Shown here in pieces: positions 1 to 9,900 of a stretch of DNA of 64,000 nucleotides. Made by a program: the position numbers and the translations under genes. The notes beneath the pieces were generated by a model. The model saw nothing but the letters and a program-made list of their open reading frames with translations. It did not search any database and was not told where the DNA came from. The stretch lies in assembly GCA_022539475.1 (NCBI GenBank), contig VCMS01000054.1, positions 240,848 through 304,847 on the forward strand, in the 5' to 3' direction. Positions within the stretch are counted from its first letter, which is position 1. The number at the start of each line of letters is the position of its first letter. The stretch is from Gracilaria domingensis (lineage: Eukaryota; Rhodophyta; Florideophyceae; Gracilariales; Gracilariaceae).

Positions 1-1019
1 ATGTTCACACCGTCGGTAGAGCGGGGACCAGATGCTTTGCTGAAGAAAATGGTTGAAAGCGAGTTGAAGGAGTTGAGCTGGGAAGGTATTAGAAAAGCAT
101 CTCTTACCGACAGGTGTATACTGGAACTTTGTGCAGATATGTGCCTTAGGCAGAGAATGCGGCAGACCATGAGTGACGTCGTGGGCGTTCGGAAGGAAAT
201 ATGAGGGATAAACTATTTCTGCTCCTGGGGTACGATCTGATTTGGAGAAGAACAAAGCTGGTAGAAGAGAATGCTGACGAACTCACAATGCAGTTGAAGG
301 AAGCGCAGGGGAACATACTGCGTCTTGACGAAAATGGTGTACCGAACACTTCATGGTGGAGAAAAGCCCCATTTGTTCGTCTAAAGTACTCCAATGCGGA
401 CAATGTCGAGGATATGCCAACGGAAGATCAAGACTTGTTCTTCCGAAACCGTGTCGGGGTACAAGTACTGAAGGAGTTTATTGGGTATGATGTGGAAGAC
501 AAGGATACGGGCACCTTTTTAGATGGCACAATACTGTTGCTCGCACGTTTGGACGCTTGGGTGTTGACGGTTGTGAGCTTTCTAAGTACGGATATGTCAA
601 GGGGTGGCCAGAGATAGAAACTGTTTACAAAGAGGTTTGCCCAACTGCTACCTCTGTGTTTAAAGAATGTTCTGGGGGATGTTAGGCAACGTGGCTTGAG
701 GACCAATTCCAGCGAGTTTCATAATTTTGGAACGACAACGGAAGATTGGACTAAGGTTCTTGGTAATGACATGAGAGAGGCTACATTTGGATATCGAATG
801 CCGTCGAACGGAAGACTTTACCTCACTGTGAAAGAACAATTTTTTATTGACAGTGTGAGCCGAAGATTGGGTTCTATTAGCGATTGTTTCGTTGGTGAAT
901 GCGAGGAAGGGAATATGGAGTTCAAGGAAATGGACATGAACGATTTCGGAAGTAGCACAGGATCACAAGAAAAGGCACCACAAGGTGAACATGTAAAGGA
1001 TGGGGCCTTTAATGTTTAA
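1..1019 (+). pseudogene. decayed protein-coding gene, unknown function
   Basis: Three open pieces (1-204, 201-617, 696-1019) read on the + strand with protein-like composition. The second piece shifts frame near 555-570: frame 2 from about 572 carries a further plausible stretch (starting CELSKYGYVKGWPE) up to a TAG near 683, and reading then resumes in frame 3 from 696. I therefore see one gene broken by at least two frameshifts and one stop. The 5' end lies outside the window. I recognise no domain, signal peptide or membrane segment. It lies beside the 3' end of a DNA-transposon transposase and could be a second transposon gene or a host gene remnant; the sequence does not decide between them. 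Confidence 0.4.
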
Positions 1020-1288
1020 GGCTGTACAAGATCAACGTGCTCATTTCGTCCTTCATCTGAATCATGATAAAATCGATTGATGTAGAATCGGTGTTGAAAC
1101 CATTGAAGTGGAGGACAAAAAGATGGAGCAGGGTAGTTTGATCGAACAACATGGACAGTTCCCTGTAGTGCAGAAGCCGGAACCATCCCGTACCAAGGAG
1201 TTAACTCTACGATAGTCTCCGCTTTGGAATGACGAGGGAACGGAAGAGTGTGGTTCTTTTCATCGTTTGTAGCCCACCGTAAAGATAT

Positions 1289-4200
1289 TCATTTCAATAT
1301 GTGGTCGATGTTTGTTGCGGGGGGTAAAACCTCGAAATACCGGACGAATGCCACCTCTGGTGCGGTAAGTGCAGAATCAAGGAGAGATATTCGAATCAGA
1401 GCGACTACCTGGGCAACCCAAGTCTCTGAATCTTCTCCGCTTACCAATACAGTGGAAACCTTTGGCTTTCTACTGGTACCAAATGCTAGAGAAGCGAAGA
1501 CTCGTTGGATTATGGGGTATTTGGGTCGTCCCAGCTTAAGTGCCTTAGAAGACGAATCGAAGTGTTCAAGAGTCGGAACGAAACCGCCTTTCACGAGGGC
1601 CGAATTCACCAGAGTTATCCTTGTCTTTTCTGAGAAGTATGTAATGGAGTGCCCATCCAGTGTTTCTTTCACGAGATTGAGGAAAGGAGGAAGGGCCTGT
1701 TCACCAATTTGGTCAAGAATTGACCTTGTGTCCGTACTTGAGAACATCTCTCTAACAGCAGTCCATGTTTTTGAACTGGGCATACTTGAAACACAATGTT
1801 GAAGAGCTCGTAAAGTGAAAGAACGCCCTCTCATTGCAAATCGAGGAAGCTGTGTGGAAGTTCGTGGTAAACCTGGATTACGCTGGTAAGGAGTAGTGCC
1901 ATTCCATTGCTTTCTAACATGTCCGTGCTCAATGGAGCGAATAGTCTCCTCCACAGCCGTTGCTGTTCTTCTGGACGTCTTTTTGTAGTTTCTCTTAAAT
2001 AGCAGGTGTGCATGTTCGTATATGCCTGCGTCGTAGTACTTGATACTTCCCAGACGGCGAATATCGTCCACGAGATGATGGAGAAGATGGAACTTCCGAA
2101 TTCCCAGTCTGGAGGGATGAAAATCCGCCAGAGTCTTTGTTGCCGAACGCTTGAAGGCTTCAATCTCCGAACTAAGACACAGGAGAGAGCTTTCAGTCCA
2201 ATATGGTTCACGATTGTATCTGAATAAGGTCGAAAGCAAGTCCGAGTACTGAGAGAGAACGGTTGTGAATGGGGCAACGTCCTGTTTTCCACAGCATACG
2301 TAAAAGAATGCTTCTATGAAGGGGAAGACCATGTCAAGTGCTTTGTAGTTTTTGGCCTCTAGCATTCCACGGAGACCGTCTTTCGTGAAGATACCATTCA
2401 AAGATTTGCCTTTCTCCTGCGTGGAGAAATCGATATGTAAACCTTTGGCAGAAGAATCGCGTTCTATGGCAGCTAGAATTGCGTTTGCATGGTTGAGAAG
2501 TTGGGTGCGTGTCGTTCGAAATGAACGCGATGCGGATGTTCCTATTGTGGTGCACAGGGTGTCTGACTGCAGTCTTTCGATTGGGGCCGTTTCTATCAGC
2601 TTCGAGATGCCGAGATGCAAGTTGTGAAATGGTTCGAATGAGAACAGACTGTATGGAGACAATCCCGGGATCATTCCAAGGCTTACGGAAGTTTCGAGGA
2701 ACGAAGGAATGAGAGATATGGAATTTGAACGCATCAGAGTATCCGCTTGAGATCTCCTCTCCCTCGCACGACGTGGACGTCTTTCCGCCTCGTCTTTTTG
2801 TGCATGTTTCAAGATAGCTGTGTATGTCTTTCGGATGCTTTTCGTGTGCTTTTGAGAACGTTCGTTGAATGAGGTTGGAATAGGACTGCATAAAGATGAG
2901 CGAGGGGCTTTGCATCTATGACACGGGCTTTCCGTTTTGGTCCCATGAAGAATGGACAGAATGTCCTTAGCCTCAGGAATATCCGCACAATAACTTGCAA
3001 GCAGAGGATGGCACACTAGACTTAGTTTGTCTTCGCCGATGAACTGAAAACCTTTCTGCGTGAGATTTAGAATGGGCTCCAGGACTTGACGAAGAGATTC
3101 TTGAAGGATTTGCATCCTGGACTCGCGTAGAGACTTGCTAGAAACGAATGGCATTGCGTCTGCTTCAGATGCGGAAACCTCGATCAGTGTAGTAGGGAAG
3201 TATGCCACTACTGTGAGGTCATCACGGATACACTTACGGCGAAGCTGGTCGGAGAAGTTGAGAAATATGAGGTGAAGAGGATAGGCGGTAACCGATGTTT
3301 GCTTTAGAGTTGTTGAAGACTTATCGGTGTATACCTGCAGAAGACCTACGAAAGATTCACTGTAACTTGTTTCTTGGGAGTACCACACTATTCTACTATC
3401 CAAAGAGCCCATGACCATTTCCTTAAGTTTTGAGGTGGCCTCTCTTGCGAGAGAGCCGGACATGGGGTGAGATATTTTCGTGGAATGGGTCTGAGGTATA
3501 GAGTGGAAGAATGTGTTTTCGTTGTTAGCCAACTGGAGCTGTTTCACAAGTGTCTGAACGGGGTCTCTCGTGTAGAGGGTGGCGCTGAACTTACATCCTT
3601 CTGGCAAGACAGTTCTTCAATTGAAAACGTCCTTTGAGGCGTATCGTTCGAAAATGGCGTTCTTCAGTTCTGTACAGCGCTTGGAACTTGTTATGGTCTT
3701 GTTGAATCGCTTTTGCGAGAATCGCGGGTCCCGAAGTAGCCCAATTAGCTCGTCTGCCTCACGATGACTAAGGTTGGAAGCTACTGAAGCCAGAAAAACC
3801 GTGAGATAATCCATATGCAAATCACCGAGGGCCTCTTCAGAAGGCACTGGGCGGGAATTGCTTCCGTGTTCTCGCTCTAATGACGCGGGACCCGGGGAAG
3901 GAGAAACACAATGCGAAGTGTCCGGAATGGGAGGGGCGCACAGAGTGGGGTCAACGATGTCCTCGGACACCGGAGGCTCGGGAAGGCGACAAGGGGCAGT
4001 GACCGTTTCGGAAGATGCGGCCGCCGGCGCGGAAAGCTTGAGACGCTTGCTTCTCCGAATGGGCCGCCTATTGTCGTCTTCCAGCGCTGCTTTTAGACGA
4101 AACGGGCAATGGTTGACATGCTGTTGAAGAGATAAGACTCCTCGGCGAGTAACGAAACGGCACCTACGCTTCTTATGTGTACAGTAGTAGACCATGGGAA

Positions 4201-4291
4201 GAAGAAATGAACGAGAAACGACGACAAAGACTGCAAGGGAAGGTCGTCCGAAGGGAGAAGGAGGTCGAGTGACAGTCAAGATCGACGTCAT
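1289..4291 (-). pseudogene. Plavaka/CACTA-like transposase with one in-frame stop
   Basis: The product would be about 1000 aa and catalyse cut-and-paste transposition. The N-terminus has a Cys/His cluster (YYCTHKKRRC, then H and C in HVNHC) like the zinc finger that starts Plavaka-type transposases. The middle has HGTKTESPCHRCKAP, and then PFHNLHLGISKLIE resembles the conserved LH-G block. Later KFHLLHHLVDDIRRLGS, followed by E-H and a basic stretch, resembles the family's C-terminal catalytic-region signature. An in-frame TGA at 3617-3619 splits the frame; copy 2 has CGA there, so this is a single C-to-T nonsense change. The start is the ATG at 4291, with the same start in copy 2. Family assignment rests on remembered motif patterns; a different CACTA-superfamily branch is possible. 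Confidence 0.65.
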
Positions 4292-4892
4292 GCTGAGAAC
4301 GGAGAATACATTTTGAGTTTAAATCACGTGCTTTCGTTCAAAAAGGAACGTAAGTACACGTCGACCTCAACACAAGGGTCTACTTCTCATATTATCTACC
4401 ACTGGTTATAAACCTGTGGTTTTCCAACGTTGTACGCTGTACACCAGTCCAATCTCGCACAGAAAAATAAATCTCTTCCCTCCGCCGCCGCCGCCGCGCC
4501 TCCGACGTCCGACCTTCCGTTACCGTCGTGATCCGTGCCATCCACATCCTCGCGTTATACTCCGCTCCGTCCTTCTTTTCTCCTCCCTCTACTTCATGGA
4601 GGCTCCTCAAAGTAGAGGGCGGAAAAAAGTAGGACGGAGTCATCCGTATCTCACGGATGTATTCCGTGCAGTCTATTCGTACGTTCTTCCATATCCTTCC
4701 ACGTATCCCTGCTCTAAACTAACCAATCCTCACTGCGTTTCTTCGCGCTCTGCGACATATAAACGGCGGGAAATAAGCTAATCACCTTCAACTTCTTCTA
4801 TTTGTTCAAGATATAGAACGAGTTGAAGGGTGAAAACGGGAACCCGGTAACCCAAAGCGACGACTGTAAGTACGCGAACAATGGTTCATTTC

Positions 4893-4977
4893 GTTGCGCC
4901 ATAGGCTCTAGCTTCGCCTCTTGCGCTACTTTTCAAAAGTAGCGCAAGACGCGAGAAGCTAGAGCCTATTGCGCAAC
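4893..4977. repeat. 85-nt hairpin upstream of the transposase
   Basis: There are three nested inverted segments: GTTGCGC 4893-4899 with GCGCAAC 4971-4977, a 15-bp arm beginning ATAGGCTC at 4901 with its complement near 4955-4969, and a perfect 14-bp arm CTTGCGCTACTTTT 4920-4933 with 4935-4948 around one base. It lies in the presumed promoter or subterminal region of the transposon. Confidence 0.75.
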
Positions 4978-4998
4978 AAACCAAGTTGGTTTCTTGGC

Positions 4999-5718
4999 GA
5001 TCTTGGATCTCTGAGTGTTCAGGATAGACGATTCTTGTTTGGTTGGGACATAGGCTGCTCTCTCGTTTATCGCATGTTCGGGTATTTTTGCTGCATGGGC
5101 ATTCTCAGTGTCGTTGCTTGTGAGTTCTCGCTTCGAGAACTTTCGCAGTTTATGATGAATGGATTGCTGGTAATCTAACCGATCCCTTTCCTTCTTCTTC
5201 TTCCTTTTGCGAGTTACTAGGTCCCTCGAATTTTCTAGCGCAACATTTCTGTTTTGCTTTATCAATTGTACGTTCCATCGCATTTCAAATGTATCCAACG
5301 GAGCATTGACTAACTTCTGGATACTTTCTGTTTGCGTATACAGGTAAACGACCAATTTCATTTCGTCTCTCAAGATCGTTGTCTGACTGTTCGGGATAGG
5401 CGATTCTGGTACTTGGTTGGGACATAGGCTGCTCTTTCATTTATCGCATCTTGCCGTATGTTTGCTGCATGGGCATCCTTGGTGTCCTTGCTTGTGAGTT
5501 CTCGCTTCGACACTTTTCGCGCTTTACGATGATGGTGGGCTGGTTCTCTAACCGATCCCTTTCTTGCTTCTTCTTCCTTTTGCGAGTTACTAGGTCCCTC
5601 GAATTTTCTAGCGCAACGTTTCTGTTTTGTTTTATCAATGGTACGTTCCATCGCATTTCAAATGTATCCAACGGATCATTGACTAACTTATGGATACTTT
5701 CTGCTTGCGTATACAGGT
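4999..5718. repeat. 372-bp tandem repeat, two units, in transposon subterminal region
   Basis: GTTCAGGATAG at 5017 recurs as GTTCGGGATAG at 5389, a 372-bp period, and the sequence stays alike across the whole unit. Each unit ends in TATACAGGTAAA, which has the look of a 5' splice site. Copy 2 of the transposon has more than three units of the same repeat. The reverse strand is partly open (lysine/arginine-rich), but I see no convincing protein. Confidence 0.75.
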
Positions 5719-5762
5719 AAATGACTTTTGATGCGGACGTAGCTCACGAGTTGCAGGTGCAG

Positions 5763-5848
5763 GTTCCTCAAGTAGGGAACCATGCATCTGGGCATGGTTC
5801 CCTACATGAGGAACGGAGAGGATGAGGCCCATCGCGCCTCATCCTCTC
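5763..5848. repeat. paired hairpins near the transposon end
   Basis: Hairpin 1 (5763-5814) pairs GTTCCTCAAGTAGGGAACC with its near-complement across a short loop. Hairpin 2 (5816-5848) pairs GAGAGGATGAGGC with GCCTCATCCTCTC. Both recur in copy 2 at 34337-34422, where the stem of hairpin 2 is kept but its loop has changed. Confidence 0.75.
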
Positions 5849-6045
5849 GGAGTGCGTATTTGTTCTACCGATACCGCACTTTGGTGCAGGTGCCTTCTGC
5901 GGCATCTGGCGCAGATTGCGCCTACACCTGCTTCATCATGGGGAAATGGTACATGTAATATAGCGAAGTAGTGGTTAGCAAAAGCGGTCGATAGAAGAAT
6001 AGATACGAATAAAACGGTATGATTTCATAATGGAAATCATCTGTA

Positions 6046-6346
6046 CTAGCAACAGTATTCCATGCGTTGCAGGGTATCATTCCGCAGAAGGTATCGTGTA
6101 ATGTGCACCTTAATGGAAACTGAACCTAGACTTCGCGAAATACCGTTCAGGTAGCCCTCGACTAAAGAACTATCACGAGTGGAAAACCCACCAGAATTTA
6201 CTGCACAGCAATTCTGAACGACCCAAGCAATTATCTTCAAATTTTGAAATAATTGATCTCGATATTTTTTCAAAACATTTACTGGACGACCCTTGCCACT
6301 TTCTGGACGACCCTCGCCAAAAACTAGCATCTGCAAGAGACTGACG
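6046..6346 (-). other. ~100-codon reading frame at the transposon terminus
   Basis: The last 300 bp of the transposon read open on the - strand from the terminus inward to a TAA stop at 6046 (ending LQRMEYCC). The same frame is open in copy 2 (34620-34916), with only a few amino-acid differences. No start codon lies inside the element. It may be part of a transposon exon or chance. No domain is recognised. Confidence 0.35.
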
Positions 6347-6540
6347 TAGCAGTCTAGGCTAAGCTCGTTGTCGCCTTCCAACCCGGACAGGAATCTAGTC
6401 GCAATAGTAAAGCATACTGCAAGAGCAAGTAGACCTGTGTCGTTGCTCGCGTTTTCCTCCGCTCAGAGTACTCGTGGACAGACAAGATAGCCAGCGCTCC
6501 CTGTCCGAACAGAACAACAACTCAGTGTTGTTTGTCGACA
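6347..6540 (+). repeat. 5' LTR of GalEa-like element, 5'-truncated
   Basis: These 194 bp align base for base with 12324-12517 apart from scattered substitutions and end in the same TTTGTCGACA. The first ~120 bp are missing next to the DNA transposon. Confidence 0.8.
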
Positions 6541-6580
6541 TTCGCGAATTAAAGCAAACAACCAAACAACTTTTTTGATC

Positions 6581-8074
6581 ATGTCGAACGCGTCCGCAAA
6601 ACCGTTTGGCATGATTCGTCTTCTGAATGACTTACAACGTGGACTGGAAAACATATTCGAGGGCTACATGTCCACTACGCCTGTATTGACCGGAGAAGAT
6701 CTACTGGCCGCTATCCGTGAAGATCTTGGTGCTATGCAATTTGTAAACCCAAGTATTCTGAGCAACTACGACATTTACAAACGCGTTCGCACCTTTTTGG
6801 AAACGAGAGAAGTATTTATAGCACGAAACGCAGAAACAAGAACTCTAATTGGTAAGCGAGTTATTGCTGCCATTTGGAACGATGATGAACATGCAGATGT
6901 GAGCAAGCGTGCAATGGACCACTTGGATGTGATTCGTAATGGTGACGTTGTACTGTATTCGCCATCGAACCAAGGCTCTCCAGCACAACTCCCCTTCCGA
7001 CTTCAGGATCCATCCACCCCTGCTCCTGCAGGTGAATCATCTGCGCAGGTTGCAATTGATCTTTCGGAAGATCAGTACGAGAACAAACGTTGCTCTTCTT
7101 TCTCCACTCGCTACCGCGCTCATCGCGACAAATTCACTGGTGATCGAGAGGAAGATTGGGGTGATCACATCGCTTGCTTCATGGACTACTGTAACGATCA
7201 GAGGGTGAAAGGCGGTGATCGTTCCCAATTTCTACACTACTCGTTGGGTGGAGATGCTCTTCACTTCTATCGAGAGGAGATTCGTGACGAACAGATGTCT
7301 TGGGGATCTATTGTTGGTGCCTTCAGTGAGCGGTACTCTTCACCAACCTCACGAGAAACTATGTCTTCCAAGTTGGACTCTCTTCATCTTTCACAGTTCA
7401 TGAAAGATGATCGGCTACCGCGAGAAGCCTTGGATGCCTTGATCAAAGAGATTGACCGTTTCACTCCGATGGCGCACGTCAAAGACCAGACAGATCGCCA
7501 TAAACGCAAGGTACTCGCAAATGCAGTACAGGGAATACCTTGGGCTGGACACATTCTGTCTCAGACCAACTCGAAGCTCTTTCCGTACAGGGCTCTCATG
7601 TCAGAGCTTTTCAGCGCAGAGCTGAACAATCGTCAATTTGCAGAAGGTCAGAAACGTATGGAAACCCCTGACAACTCGTCTTCCGCCAACGACGTGCAGT
7701 ACAGACAAAAGATGTCTACTATGAACTACTCTCAGGACGATCCAGAAGCACATGCTGAGCACGCCGTCAACTTCTCTGGACAACGTCATTTCGGACGAAC
7801 TCCATCGAGTACATCCACATTCAAGCCCGCTGCCTCCTTCGCTCGACACTGTCATGGCCCCAGCCGAAGGAAGCCCAGAATAGAGCTACCTTCCAATCTC
7901 GCCGCATGCTGGAATTGTGAGAAGCAAGGGTGCCGACTTTTCATATGCACTGAACCCCGCAATGAGTACAAGATAAGGAGAAACAGAGACAAGGCCAGAA
8001 GCTGGTTAAAGCGAAACAGGACGGAAGATATCAACCTGATTGACGATCCTGAAGGTGCTTTTGTAATGAATTAA
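6581..8074 (+). CDS. gag: Gag-like protein of GalEa-like element
   Basis: This open frame encodes the nucleocapsid precursor (about 497 aa from the ATG at 6581, 40 bp after the LTR). The middle holds a retrotransposon-Gag-like segment (DKFTGDREEDWGDHIACFMDY, then FLHYSLGGDALHFYREEI). Near the C-terminus is a zinc-knuckle-like CWNCEKQGCRLFIC, spaced CX2CX4CX4C; the usual histidine is a cysteine here. It ends in TAA at 8072-8074, but the frame continues with copia-like sequence after the stop, so the stop is probably a mutation inside a longer gag-pol frame. Confidence 0.7.
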   Translation: MSNASAKPFGMIRLLNDLQRGLENIFEGYMSTTPVLTGEDLLAAIREDLGAMQFVNPSILSNYDIYKRVRTFLETREVFIARNAETRTLIGKRVIAAIWNDDEHADVSKRAMDHLDVIRNGDVVLYSPSNQGSPAQLPFRLQDPSTPAPAGESSAQVAIDLSEDQYENKRCSSFSTRYRAHRDKFTGDREEDWGDHIACFMDYCNDQRVKGGDRSQFLHYSLGGDALHFYREEIRDEQMSWGSIVGAFSERYSSPTSRETMSSKLDSLHLSQFMKDDRLPREALDALIKEIDRFTPMAHVKDQTDRHKRKVLANAVQGIPWAGHILSQTNSKLFPYRALMSELFSAELNNRQFAEGQKRMETPDNSSSANDVQYRQKMSTMNYSQDDPEAHAEHAVNFSGQRHFGRTPSSTSTFKPAASFARHCHGPSRRKPRIELPSNLAACWNCEKQGCRLFICTEPRNEYKIRRNRDKARSWLKRNRTEDINLIDDPEGAFVMN

Positions 8075-9024
8075 CTCGCCGAAACTATTCTGGTTGAGCC
8101 TGACACAGCGCCATCTACTGACTATCATAATGAAACCCCAGAGTCGGAAAGCCTCTTGGCCAAGATCCAGACGTCTCTCATCAGCAATGCGGACTTGGCA
8201 TGATCTGCCGCACCGGCTCCGTCTGGTAATGTCGATTATTCTACGGATGGGGGTTTTTAATTGGGGATCGCAATGGCCGCCCTTTCCCCACTCAAAGGCC
8301 CACAAAACCACCCGACGCTCATCGCGCACAGTTCTCATCGAACTACTCAACCTCTTACGCGCCAAAATGGGCGTTGCGCAAACGCAGAAGCTCGCACGCA
8401 ACCCCACAATCTCCCTTTGCGCGACGTATTGTGAAAGAGGCACTGAGCTTTAGTGCTAAAAGTCCCAAAGGAAAACAGTACTCCTCAAGCGTTTTTGAAG
8501 GAGCATACGTCGATCCAGGTGCGCAAAAATCAGTTTGCGGCTTGGCACAAGCACGAGCTTATTGCATGTCAGCGGGATTGAATCTGAAAATATCTCCTTC
8601 TCCTTATGCTTTCAAGTTTGGGGACGGATACAGAAACAGCCTTGGAAACATGCCTGCCCGCATACCCACCCCGGACGGCACCTTCATCTCAATCAACATT
8701 GACGTTGTGTCCGCGGACATTCCCTTTCTGATTGGACTAGAGGTTTTGGATCGTTTTGGACTTTATCCAAACAACGTTACAAACCAGCTCGTTCATCATC
8801 GTGCAGGATGGTCGCTACCACTGAAACGCAAGCACGGGCACCTCTTCTTGGAATGGAGCCTACCGTCAATCCTCTACACCCGCTCCGAACTCCAGAAGCT
8901 ACACCAACACATTTTCCATCCTAGCGACGAAAAGCTCTTCAACCTCTTAAAACGCTCAGAGCCCGATGATCTTTCGCCGGATACCAAACGTCTTTTGCAT
9001 GACATTTCAAACAAGTGTGCTTAA
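8075..9024 (+). pseudogene. aspartic protease region of GalEa-like element, broken
   Basis: In the gag frame, coding sequence continues from 8075 with a TGA near 8201 and a TAA near 8259. After a frameshift the frame at 8374-9024 encodes a retropepsin-like domain: YVDPGAQKSVCG, where the usual D-S/T-G-A triad is DPGA, and later IPFLIGLEVLDRFGLYPNN, matching the flap/ILG-like second half. The end, RSELQKLHQHIFHPSDEKL, resembles the pre-integrase H-x-H start. The Ser/Thr-to-Pro change in the triad would be expected to harm catalysis. Confidence 0.6.
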
Positions 9025-9900
9025 TGCCAGCGGTTCTCCTCCCGACCCTTTCGCTTCCGAGTTTCTATTCCCGAGGAAAACATTCAGTTCAATCAGGAGA
9101 TCGCCTTAGACCTGATGTTTCTGAAGTATGGTAAGAAGAAACGAATACCTGTCCTTCACATCGTCGATACGCAAACGCATTACCAGAATGCCGTGATTCT
9201 CAAAGGAGAATCCGCCTAAGACATTTGGGATGCATTCCTGGAAGCTTGGGTCACTACTTACACTGGATTTCTCTCAGTAATGCGTGTAGATCGGGGCTCC
9301 GCATTCATCTCCAAGTATTGGGGAAATTGCACAATGGAATACGGCATTGATCTTCGCATTTCAGGCGTCCAATCCCACAACAGCATTCGATCAGGTGAGC
9401 GTTACCATGCTCCTCTCAGGAGGATATTCAACACCGTCCGCCATGAATGCCCGTCTCTAGACGCGGACCTTGCCCTTCGTTACGCAGTGAAAGGTATCAA
9501 TGACACAATGGGACACGAAGGACTCGTCCTATCGTTACTTGTGTACGGATCATTGCCCCGTTTTCCCATCCCCACTTCCACAGTTCCAAATCAACAAGAG
9601 CGATGACGCGCCCTTGAAGCAGCTCGACGCGAAATGGCCTCTATCACTGCCAAACTACGCATTCAACAGGCCCTTCGCTCCAAAATCCCGCCCGCCACCA
9701 GATACCTCTTGGAACCAGGTCAACGTGTCTTGGTATACGACGAAAAGTTGAAACACTGGACTGGCCCCTACACAATCCTAAAGTTGATGGGTAAACAAGT
9801 TTCCGTGAAAATGCACGGAAGGACAGCTCATTACAGTATAGGACACGTGCTCCTAGATCCCACGGAGGCAGGTGATGATGAGTTGAGTCGCCTTCACCAA
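9025..9900 (+). pseudogene. integrase of GalEa-like element, with stops
   Basis: In one frame with TAA stops at about 9022 and 9218, the sequence reads as an integrase. It has ALDLMFLKYG (first Asp region), RVDRGSAFISKYW (second Asp) and SGERYHAPLRR (Glu). After a TGA near 9604 the frame 9634-10233 gives WTGPYTILKL, a GPY/F-like C-terminal module that is more typical of Ty3/gypsy integrases. The enzyme would insert element cDNA in the nucleus; this copy cannot be translated whole. Confidence 0.65.

Larger units (their letters stand above)
1289..6346 (-). mobile_element. DNA transposon copy 1 (Plavaka/CACTA-like), right end at about 6346
   Basis: This block contains a transposase pseudogene on the - strand followed, on its upstream side, by about 2 kb of non-coding sequence with hairpins and a tandem repeat. 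The same order of parts recurs at about 30150-34916. The right boundary is set by comparison: both copies are alike up to a shared GCAAGAGAC, after which copy 1 runs into a copia LTR (about 6347) and copy 2 into an F2 RNase H gene (about 34917). The left end was not found and may lie before 1289. I could not identify terminal inverted repeats or a target duplication. Confidence 0.6.

Noticed and set aside
1248-1802. 184-codon + frame overlapping the transposase 3' end
   Set aside because: Antisense to a frame with transposase motifs; no features of its own.
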